Shown here in pieces: positions 27,313-34,832 of a stretch of DNA of 64,000 bases (the first letter of the stretch is position 1; each line of letters starts with the position of its first letter). The notes beneath the pieces were generated by a model. That model was given only the letters and a program-made list of their open reading frames with translations. It did not search any database and was not told where the DNA came from. Source of the DNA: Candidatus Chloroploca mongolica (GTDB lineage Bacteria; Chloroflexota; Chloroflexia; Chloroflexales; Chloroflexaceae); assembly GCF_004762035.2 (NCBI RefSeq), contig NZ_SIJK02000005.1:1-64000 (forward strand), in the 5' to 3' direction. The translations under genes and the position numbers were made by a program.

Positions 27313-27315
27313 GTT

Positions 27316-28482
27316 CTACAGATAGTTCAGCACCTTGGGATACCGCTTGCGCAAATCCCGATATGCGCCGCTGAGCGGCACCAGGATCAACAGCCCTGCG
27401 CTGAACGCAAGGCACCCCCAGATGACGGCTGGCCCCGGGGTGGGTAGCACCGCGAAGATCCGGGCAATGAAGTGATAGACCACAATGTGCGCGACGTAGA
27501 AGAAGAGGGCGACCTGTCCAATGGTCACCAGTGGTTGGAGTGGGCCGCGGGCAAGCAAGTTGGGTACGGTGAAGAGGCCCGCCAGGATGAGCGCTGCCAA
27601 GCCCAGGTTGAACGCAAAATAGGTGAGACTCGGCGGGGCTTTGCTCATAATCAAGAAGTGCGCCGGGGTTCCGCCAACCTGACCGACTGATCCGAGATCG
27701 CCATAGCCGCCGAGCAAGCGCAGCCCAAGCCAGAGCCCGAGCAGAGCGATGCCCGCAAGCAGCCATGTGCGCGGCTGGCGCATTGCTTCACGCCCTTGCA
27801 GCGCCCCAAGCGCATACCCTAGCCACATCAATGGCCCCCAGCCCAGGATTGGAAAGCCGACCGCCGGTACCGTGTCGTAGCTATAGGTGAGCCAGAACGC
27901 CTGCCAGAAACCCTGCGGGGTGTCGGCAGCGAGGGCAGGCGCCATGGCCCCGATGACCCACTGGTAGCCGAGCAAGACTGCCCCTGCAACAATGGCGAGC
28001 AGGTGCTTTGGCAGGAGACGGAGCAAACTTAACATAACCATGGCAACCGCAATCGCGGTGAGCACATGCACATAGGGTGCGTCGCCCATCCAGAAGAACC
28101 AGCAGATCGTCAGATCGAGCACCAGAATCACTGCCGCCCGGATCAGCATGTACCGACTCACCGCCCAGTTGCTCCAGCCTTTGCGCTGCCGACCTGCACT
28201 AAAGAGCGCCAGGCTGTAGCCACTCAAGAGCCAGAAGATTGGTGAGGCAAGATTCGTGACCAGCCCCAGCCCCCAGTACGCAATGCTCTGGAGGGTGACG
28301 AACTGGCCGCCATACGACTCGGCCTGTAACCCGGCCCCCACAAAGAAACTGGCGTGGTCGAGCGCCATAAAGAGCATCGCCAGCCCGCGCAAGGCATCGA
28401 TGGCGAGAATGCGCGTGGTGCTGACCGCCTCTTCACGCGTCAGGACATCTGCTTTTTGAACGGTGCGTGCCTGGATCGCCAT
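27316..28482 (-). CDS. DUF1624 / HGSNAT-type membrane acyltransferase-like protein
   Basis: 388 residues with about ten membrane helices. STTRILAIDALRGLAMLFMALDH is the hallmark N-terminus of DUF1624 proteins, related to the catalytic region of heparan-alpha-glucosaminide N-acetyltransferase, with the conserved Asp-x-x-Arg-Gly and the following Asp-His. SPIFWLLSGYSLALF is also typical. Family members are thought to move acyl groups across the membrane onto amino sugars or related acceptors; this substrate is unknown. ATG at 28482 has AAGGG 9 nt before it. A 51-bp repeat abuts its stop codon. Modification of an amino group on the exported polymer would fit the neighbours (inference). Confidence 0.8.
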   Translation of the reverse strand: MAIQARTVQKADVLTREEAVSTTRILAIDALRGLAMLFMALDHASFFVGAGLQAESYGGQFVTLQSIAYWGLGLVTNLASPIFWLLSGYSLALFSAGRQRKGWSNWAVSRYMLIRAAVILVLDLTICWFFWMGDAPYVHVLTAIAVAMVMLSLLRLLPKHLLAIVAGAVLLGYQWVIGAMAPALAADTPQGFWQAFWLTYSYDTVPAVGFPILGWGPLMWLGYALGALQGREAMRQPRTWLLAGIALLGLWLGLRLLGGYGDLGSVGQVGGTPAHFLIMSKAPPSLTYFAFNLGLAALILAGLFTVPNLLARGPLQPLVTIGQVALFFYVAHIVVYHFIARIFAVLPTPGPAVIWGCLAFSAGLLILVPLSGAYRDLRKRYPKVLNYL

Positions 28483-28503
28483 ACGTCACCCTTTTCGATG
28501 AGT

Positions 28504-28546
28504 GGCCGAAGCATTGCCTTGGCTATGCCAAGGCAATGCTTCGGCC
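28504..28546. repeat. 19-bp perfect hairpin 3' of the spermidine-synthase-like gene
   Basis: 28504-28522 pairs perfectly with 28528-28546 around 5 nt. It starts 4 nt past the TAA at 28551-28553 and lies within a probable operon, where a strong terminator would be unexpected. No U-tract follows. Confidence 0.88.
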
Positions 28547-28550
28547 TTAC

Positions 28551-31022
28551 TTAGTCAGCCGCCAGCCCTGGTATGGAGCCAGACTCGGCTGGCACGCGTC
28601 GTTCCATCGTCACTCGCCAGAGGGCCGGGGCAACGATGGCGGCGGCACCATAGCAGATCGCTCCACAGATCATCGCGACGGTAAACGAGCTTGCCATGCT
28701 GATGATGATTACCATCACTGACCCGAGTACCGAGAAGACCCCGTTGACCCCCCACGCCCACGGGGTCAACGCTGGGGCCTGAGCCCCCAGTTGGCGCAGT
28801 CCCGTCGGGAAGGGCATGCCCATCACCAGCGACAGCGGTGCAATGAGGATGACGCTCACGATGGCCCGCGTCAGGTCAGGCAGATAGAGCAGGGCGGCAA
28901 AGATCGTGGGTAGGGCGAGAATGTAGAGCCCAATCAGGCCGACAATCACGGCGAGCGCGATGCGTAGCTGCGCCGCTGTTTGCAAGATCTGTCGCCCGAT
29001 CAGGCTGCCTAGGCCTGAAAAGACGAGCATGCTCGCAATCGTAATCGTGGTCGCATGAATAGGGTAGCCAATAAAGAGCGTAAAACGTTGAATGAGAATG
29101 ATCTGGACAAAGATATAGCCCGCCCCCAACAGGCTAAAGTAGGTCAGCACTGGCATCGCGCCGGGCGTTCGTAGTCCGTCACGCTTGTACCGGATCAAGG
29201 GCAGCACAATAAAGAGTGCTGCCGTGATCAGGGCCATGCTAAACATCGTCAGGAGGATGAGATTGCCAATAGGGAAGCGGTTCAACCGGCCTTCATATGC
29301 GCTATTGAAGTGCAGGTTGCTCCATTTGAAATAGTTGTAGAAGAAGGGATTGTCGTCGGTGACCGGGTAGATATGGAACGTATAGGCTGCCTCATACGCG
29401 CGTGGATCGGGCGCGTAGAGGTAATCGGCAAAGGCCGTTGTCTGCCGCACAAACGGGTCGTGCAGCATGCCAAAGTTGTTGGCCTCGGCCCAGGTACGCA
29501 GTTCGGTGATGGCCTCTTGGGTAAAGGGCGACGGCGAGACGAGCAGCGTTGCATTGCCGCCCGCTTCGTTGGCGACAATGGCAATATGCGCGGCTGGCTC
29601 GGCCACGCCATTGCGCCGCAACGCTTCGGCGGCCAGCCCCGTCAAGCGTAGCATCTCGCGGGGTGGGCTATTGACATCACGGGTCCACGAAAAGACCCCG
29701 TTGGGCGTGAGTTGACCGAGGGCTTGCTCGACGGCATCCACGGTGTAGAGGTATGACTCGGCTAGTACGTAGGCACCACCCGAAAGTGCTGCCAGGTTAT
29801 CAAGGCCAATGCCCTGAATGATGTCATACTTTTCGGTATTGCGCGTCAGGTAGCTCCGCCCTTCGGCAACAATCAATTCGGTACTCGGATGTTCGGCAAT
29901 GCGCCCGGTGTAGTCGGCATATGGGCCTTTGAGCAACGATACGATCGTCGGGTTCAGTTCGATCGCGGTGATCTTCCGCGCATCATAGAGCCGCGCAAGC
30001 AGAATATCGAGACCGCCACCGACCCCGATCAGCAAGGCAGCTGGCTCTTCCAGGCCGATATAGTAGGGCGCACTGATGACGGCGTGATCGAGAAAGCGGA
30101 AGCGCTCGAGATCGGCATCGCTGCCGTCAAAGGCGTACATCCCTGTCATCGAAGTCCCGTCAATCGTCAGCAGTTTCAGCGGCAGATCCGGCTTGCGCTC
30201 GAGATCTTGCAGATAGACCGAGCCGACCGCGCCGACGATCATCGGTTCGCGAACGACAATTTCCGGCATGACATCAACGCGCCCTACAGGATCCCAGCGC
30301 GTGTATTCTGGCCCGGTCTCCTGCGCCTGCATTGCCCAGCCCAGTTCCTTCGAGCCGGGTACCGGCAACCGCAAGGGCGCGACGGTCGCAATGAGGGTTG
30401 TGATCACTAGGGCAACGACTAGTGCCGCCGGGGCAAGCCGTCGCCAGCGCGGGGCCGTTTCGCTCCCTAGGAATAACCCCGCCAGGGCGACAACGGCTGC
30501 CACCAGCGCAATGGTGCCAGGCCCGCTGAAGGTCTGGATCAGCACCAAAACGCCGATGGTGCTGATCCCTGCGCCAACCATATCGGCAAAGTAGAGCCGG
30601 TGCGCTTGCCCGACCCAGCGACTGAAAATTGCAGCAATCGTAAGTCCACCACTGAAAAAAGTTGCAAAAAGACAACTAAAATAAATACCGAGACCGACAA
30701 TTGTCCAGGGCAACTGTCTTGCCCGCAGCGGATCAATGCCAACCAGGCTGATCGCAACAAGATTGACCAGGGTACACAGGCTAAAGATCACCGCAAGCAG
30801 ACCAATGCGTCGTCCGATTGTGGCGTGATCCCACTGGCGCACGGCGAGAAACGTTCCGGCTGCGCCACCGCCAAGCATGGCGACACCAATGACTAGATAG
30901 GTGAAGTGGTGCCAGATCATCAATGAGAAGATGCGCGTAAACGTGATTTGCAAGGCCAGAACCGCGCCTGAAATAAGGGCCAGTCCGACGTAGCGCTGCC
31001 AGGCTGTAGATGAAGTACTCAA
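28551..31022 (-). CDS. Membrane protein with spermidine-synthase-like domain
   Basis: 823 residues: N-terminal membrane helices (about 10-215), a soluble Rossmann methyltransferase-like domain (about 300-460), and C-terminal membrane helices (about 580-800). The central domain has LIGVGGGLDILLARLY (nucleotide loop, 332-347), AIELNP (353-358) and EGRSYL (387-392), matching aminopropyltransferases. The usual DSSDP motif with the catalytic Asp is not evident; the equivalent position reads IIQGIGLD, so aminopropyl transfer is unproven. Such membrane-fused proteins are widespread and mostly uncharacterised. The start is TTG at 31020-31022 with GGGGG 8 nt upstream. A SpeD-like gene, which could supply decarboxylated AdoMet, lies 5 kb downstream. 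Confidence 0.82.
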   Translation of the reverse strand: MSTSSTAWQRYVGLALISGAVLALQITFTRIFSLMIWHHFTYLVIGVAMLGGGAAGTFLAVRQWDHATIGRRIGLLAVIFSLCTLVNLVAISLVGIDPLRARQLPWTIVGLGIYFSCLFATFFSGGLTIAAIFSRWVGQAHRLYFADMVGAGISTIGVLVLIQTFSGPGTIALVAAVVALAGLFLGSETAPRWRRLAPAALVVALVITTLIATVAPLRLPVPGSKELGWAMQAQETGPEYTRWDPVGRVDVMPEIVVREPMIVGAVGSVYLQDLERKPDLPLKLLTIDGTSMTGMYAFDGSDADLERFRFLDHAVISAPYYIGLEEPAALLIGVGGGLDILLARLYDARKITAIELNPTIVSLLKGPYADYTGRIAEHPSTELIVAEGRSYLTRNTEKYDIIQGIGLDNLAALSGGAYVLAESYLYTVDAVEQALGQLTPNGVFSWTRDVNSPPREMLRLTGLAAEALRRNGVAEPAAHIAIVANEAGGNATLLVSPSPFTQEAITELRTWAEANNFGMLHDPFVRQTTAFADYLYAPDPRAYEAAYTFHIYPVTDDNPFFYNYFKWSNLHFNSAYEGRLNRFPIGNLILLTMFSMALITAALFIVLPLIRYKRDGLRTPGAMPVLTYFSLLGAGYIFVQIILIQRFTLFIGYPIHATTITIASMLVFSGLGSLIGRQILQTAAQLRIALAVIVGLIGLYILALPTIFAALLYLPDLTRAIVSVILIAPLSLVMGMPFPTGLRQLGAQAPALTPWAWGVNGVFSVLGSVMVIIISMASSFTVAMICGAICYGAAAIVAPALWRVTMERRVPAESGSIPGLAAD

Positions 31023-31043
31023 CAGTGGTTCCCCCTCGGTATT

Positions 31044-33071
31044 TCACAGAGCTGATAGACTGTACCCTGCTTCAATGGTTGTGCGTCCATGGGGCACATA
31101 AAAACTGACATATTCGTGTCCGGCAAGGCGGCGACGATGCCACGGATGGGTCTCGCCATTGAGACGGATGCTGCTCAACTCGGCCCCGTTGTGTTGCTGG
31201 GGGAGCATCAGTTCAAGTGGGCCGGCTGGCTGGGGGGGAAGATCGAGGATCGCCTGCCAGCGGCCTGTTGCGGCTTGCCATTGCACCTGCTCGACCCTGG
31301 CCGCCATGCGTGCCTCGACAAAAGCCAGCCAGCGTTCTGCCGAAAGGGTTGCCACGCCAAGGTCGGTGGCAAAGTCAAGCGTCTCTTCAAACCATTGGCC
31401 CACATTCGCCGCCTTCTCACCACCAAGCAGGAAGGGGTCAATATGGCACTGTACCCCCAGGGCCGACGGGTACCGCCCGACACTCTCGGCGATCTGGTGC
31501 CGACTGAGGCTTGCGGCCATTGACCCATCAAGGCCCTGGTCGTAGCCAGTATCGAAGACATTCATCATGTGCTCGTCAACCAGGTGGGTGGCCTGTTGAA
31601 AGACATTGAGCAGCGTGCCATCCTGGTCAATAAAACGCATCGGCAGCCCGGTGCCGCCGAGGTAGCCTGAACGCCACGCGCCATCAGCGGTGCGGACGGT
31701 GCTCCCAATGTGGTAATGGTCGAGGTTCATGCGCAGCCCATACTGCGCCTGAACACGGGCATTCTCGACCCACCCGTGCCAGAGGATGCGATGGGTACGT
31801 ACCGTCGGCGGGACTGGTCCATAGCCAAATTTCAGAAACTCATTCCAATAGGCGTTGTAGCCGTAGGCAAGGCCTTCTTCGACATACGGATGCATGCCAA
31901 ATTCATGGCCCCGTTCGCGCCACGCCGCCAGGTGCCCTGGTGTGGGCAGAGGCTGATCGCGCTCGAGCAGCACCCCCATCACCGGCACATCGGCAGCCCA
32001 CCACCGGGCCTTGCGGGTCATCCGTCCGAGCGTACTCGCCGGCGGGGGGGTGTAATAGACCGACATCGTGCCGCCCCGTTGCTCAACGCGGGCGAGCACT
32101 TCCTCGACATAATTGGCCGTACTGCCGTGGGCATCGCCTGTCGTCACCAGCACGCTCGGCGTTCCACCAGGAAAATACCAGAGCCTCGGCAGCGGCACGG
32201 TCGCACGGCTGAGTTCCAGCAGCATATTCGCGAGCAACCGCTGTTGTTCGTCAGCCTGCGGCACATGGATGCGCTCAACATCAATCCAATCCACAAACAT
32301 ATCAACGGCACGCACCCCTGGAATGTTATCCCGGTCGGTATCGGCCTCTTCGGGATTGCCCTGCCGTTGCAAGGCAATGCTGTGCGCCAGATCAAAGGCC
32401 CAGAGTGCCGCCCGGCCAGATCCAACATAATGCAGTGTGATCAGCGGTGCGCCTGTCTGACTACGGGCCAACTCTTGTGCCCCGGCCAGTTCGAGGCGAT
32501 CGCTCGGGCTGTGGTACTGCAAGCGCCCAGTTTCAATCCCGGCGACGGCTGGTGCCCCGGGCACAACTTGGAGCGAGCCACGTGCTTCGACTGCGCCAAG
32601 GTGACGCACGCCAAAGACCTCGTCAAGCCGTGGATCAGGGCGCAAGGCCAGGAGCATGCCACCCTCAACGACATAGCGTCGCAGCAGCGCCGCTTCGTCA
32701 GTCGTGACCGGCCCGGCGCTCAAGACGACGAGCGCATATTGTTGCAATGCTGTGAGCGTAAGCTTTGTCACCTCAGCCTCTTGAAACGCAAACAATCCCT
32801 CGGCTCGTAGGATCTCGGCCAGATACCCAGCAAACGACGGCACGGCACGCGCGTTGCTAACCACCAACAGCGGGGCCGTCGCAGGCGCAGGCAGGGTGGT
32901 GGCCCCTGCGACAACGCCGTGTTCAGGCCCAAAGGGTGGCGGGGCCTGACGCGCCTCAAGCCCATAACCAATCCCGGCAGTACTCAGCCCAACGGCACCA
33001 GCGGCAAGCGTGCCAAGAAACTGGCGGCGTGTCAGAAGGGTGCGTTGCTTCACCTTAGCGGGCCTCAACAT
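31044..33071 (-). CDS. Tat-exported polysaccharide-deacetylase-like protein
   Basis: 675 residues from the chosen start. The N-terminus has LLTRRQFLGTLAAGAVG, a twin-arginine signal. Residues about 70-260 resemble a class I glutamine-amidotransferase-like fold (VLSAGPVTTDEAALLRRYV, VVEGGMLLALRP), and about 290-560 a NodB/deacetylase-like barrel with VLVTTGDAHGS in place of the usual TxDD, GHEFGMHPY and QCHIDPFLLGG. Metal ligands could be Asp and the two His, but the canonical double Asp is missing. A C-terminal beta domain follows. Likely acts on the exported polymer outside the membrane. ATG at 33069-33071 is chosen to give a normal Tat n-region; it overlaps the Wzz-like gene by 17 bp and its ribosome site is weak. 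Confidence 0.72.
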   Translation of the reverse strand: MLRPAKVKQRTLLTRRQFLGTLAAGAVGLSTAGIGYGLEARQAPPPFGPEHGVVAGATTLPAPATAPLLVVSNARAVPSFAGYLAEILRAEGLFAFQEAEVTKLTLTALQQYALVVLSAGPVTTDEAALLRRYVVEGGMLLALRPDPRLDEVFGVRHLGAVEARGSLQVVPGAPAVAGIETGRLQYHSPSDRLELAGAQELARSQTGAPLITLHYVGSGRAALWAFDLAHSIALQRQGNPEEADTDRDNIPGVRAVDMFVDWIDVERIHVPQADEQQRLLANMLLELSRATVPLPRLWYFPGGTPSVLVTTGDAHGSTANYVEEVLARVEQRGGTMSVYYTPPPASTLGRMTRKARWWAADVPVMGVLLERDQPLPTPGHLAAWRERGHEFGMHPYVEEGLAYGYNAYWNEFLKFGYGPVPPTVRTHRILWHGWVENARVQAQYGLRMNLDHYHIGSTVRTADGAWRSGYLGGTGLPMRFIDQDGTLLNVFQQATHLVDEHMMNVFDTGYDQGLDGSMAASLSRHQIAESVGRYPSALGVQCHIDPFLLGGEKAANVGQWFEETLDFATDLGVATLSAERWLAFVEARMAARVEQVQWQAATGRWQAILDLPPQPAGPLELMLPQQHNGAELSSIRLNGETHPWHRRRLAGHEYVSFYVPHGRTTIEAGYSLSAL

Positions 33072-34740
33072 CGCCTGGTGGAGGCGTGACAATGACCCGA
33101 TCATCATTGGCACGGGGTGGCTCAGCTTGAGTCTGCTCAATCTGGGCGTCAACCTGCCCGTCTTCCAACATTGGCGCGTTCTTGACCAAGGGCAGCCACG
33201 GGTACTGGGTCTGGGCCGGGTGGGCCAGCACCTCTTCGGTGAGCATCACGGCCCCGAGCAGCGTGGTCTGCCGCTTGCGCGTCAGGCGTGCTTTGCTCTC
33301 GGTAATGGCGCCACGATTGTCATAAGCAGGATTGAGGGTGAGTACCACCCCATCAACCAGCGGGGCAAGCAGGGCGGCATCAACGCTCGGCAAGGTTGAT
33401 GGCCCATCAAAGATGACAATATCAGCGACTCGCTTCAAATGCTCGACCAGTTCGCTCCACGGCAGTGATGGTGTCAGGGCGACCCCATCTGGCCCCACAT
33501 TGTGTGCCAGCAAGAGCACATTCTTGAGCATGGTTGGGTACATCCGCGACCAGATTTCGGGTTTGCCGTTGGTGTAGAGCGTGCCATTCGCTTCGGGATG
33601 ATCACCAACGAGCATCCGGGTCAGGATGGGTTGTTCCATATCGGCATCAACGAGCAGGACACTATAGCCCGAGCGGGTAAAGAGTTGGGCCAGATCGATA
33701 CTGAAGGCGCTTCGTGCGTCCGACGGAGTCGGGCTGGTGATCATCAAGCTACTGCTGCCCTGTTCCATCGCCGCGAGCACGATGTTGGTATGCGCTTCAC
33801 GCATCGCGAGTTCACGTTGCCCGGCGCTGCCAGGCTTGAGCGTGATCAATGGGCGACGCCCTGGCACCAGACCAAGCGACGGCATCCCAAAGCGTGAACG
33901 TAGGTCACTCTTGCTGCGCCAGCGATCATCGAGCATATCGAGCAGCAAGGCCGCCAGAGCAGCCAGGATGAAACCACCCATACCAGCCATCGCGACTGTA
34001 AGCATGCGTTTATCGGGCAGCGGCTGGGTCGGTACACGCGCTTCTTCAAGCACCCTAAGCGTATTGGCGATACTCCCTTTTTCGATGAGGATCAGTTGAT
34101 TGTAGGTATCCTGGGTACTCTCGCGGGTACGCTCCAACTCGTCGATACGATTACGCAACTCACGCAGATCAGCGGCCCCCGACGTGCGTGCCTGCATTGC
34201 CCGGGTCTCGTCGAGGGTCTCATCAATGCGTCCGAGATTCGCCTGCACCTGGGTGAGTTGTTCCTGGATCAACAGGCGCTGTGACGCCACTTTTTCGGGC
34301 GAGTTGGGACTGTACGCAATCAACTCATTTGCAACAGCCGTCGCCAGCGCTGCCGCCCGTTCCGGGCTGGTGTCGGTAATTGTAATGTTGAGCAAGCTTG
34401 CCCGATTATTCACCGAGGTCGTGAGCATATAGTTTGCGATGACCTGCCATTCAAAGGCGAGCCCCAGCTTTTCAGTGACCGGGCCGAGGATCGGTTCACG
34501 GCGGGCCATTTCGCTATAAAACATGGCCAGCGCGTTGCTCAACCCGATCAACTGGGCATCAGGCGTTGCCGAGGTCAGCGAGTCACCAATCATCAAGGTG
34601 GTCTGGGCGACATAATATTTCGGCTGGCGCGAGGCCATGACAAAGGCTACGCCCGCGGCAAGGACGGTCCCCAGCACGAGAACCCACCACCAGCGCAAAA
34701 GAACGCGTAGATATGTCCATAGATCATCGAACGTCAGCAT
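33055..34740 (-). CDS. Wzz-like chain-length protein fused to degenerate BY-kinase domain
   Basis: 561 residues. A Wzz/GNVR-type part has membrane helix 1 (about 17-37), an extracytoplasmic coiled coil (about 150-220), a Pro-rich motif (VPTQPLPDKR) and helix 2 (about 246-269). The cytoplasmic domain resembles bacterial tyrosine kinases of capsule systems: VLLVDADMEQP (Walker A', 361-371) and VADIVIFDGPSTLPSVDA (Walker B) are present, but the P-loop position reads ITSPTPSDARSAFS without Gly-Lys-Ser/Thr, and there is no C-terminal Tyr cluster. It probably controls chain length or assembly without kinase activity. ATG at 34738-34740 is preceded by AAGAGGAG-like sequence upstream. Confidence 0.85.
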   Translation of the reverse strand: MLTFDDLWTYLRVLLRWWWVLVLGTVLAAGVAFVMASRQPKYYVAQTTLMIGDSLTSATPDAQLIGLSNALAMFYSEMARREPILGPVTEKLGLAFEWQVIANYMLTTSVNNRASLLNITITDTSPERAAALATAVANELIAYSPNSPEKVASQRLLIQEQLTQVQANLGRIDETLDETRAMQARTSGAADLRELRNRIDELERTRESTQDTYNQLILIEKGSIANTLRVLEEARVPTQPLPDKRMLTVAMAGMGGFILAALAALLLDMLDDRWRSKSDLRSRFGMPSLGLVPGRRPLITLKPGSAGQRELAMREAHTNIVLAAMEQGSSSLMITSPTPSDARSAFSIDLAQLFTRSGYSVLLVDADMEQPILTRMLVGDHPEANGTLYTNGKPEIWSRMYPTMLKNVLLLAHNVGPDGVALTPSLPWSELVEHLKRVADIVIFDGPSTLPSVDAALLAPLVDGVVLTLNPAYDNRGAITESKARLTRKRQTTLLGAVMLTEEVLAHPAQTQYPWLPLVKNAPMLEDGQVDAQIEQTQAEPPRANDDRVIVTPPPGDVEAR

Positions 34741-34787
34741 TAAAATACGCCTTTTCTTTTTAAGAGGAGCCTGCTCCTAACCCCCAA

Positions 34788-34832
34788 TGCGCTACCGTGA
34801 TGAGGGGCGCAGCCCCTCATCACGGTAGCGCA
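34788..34832. repeat. 21-bp perfect hairpin containing a stop codon
   Basis: 34788-34808 and 34812-34832 pair over 21 bp around 3 nt. The right arm contains the last three sense codons (Ala-Leu-Pro) and TGA (34820-34822) of the membrane-fusion gene, so the gene's own 3' end is present twice in inverted orientation. Confidence 0.92.

Noticed and set aside
27125-27766. 213-residue minus-strand frame
   Set aside because: It reads the DUF1624 gene out of frame and then the 51-bp repeats; the repeated residues at its end come from the repeats.
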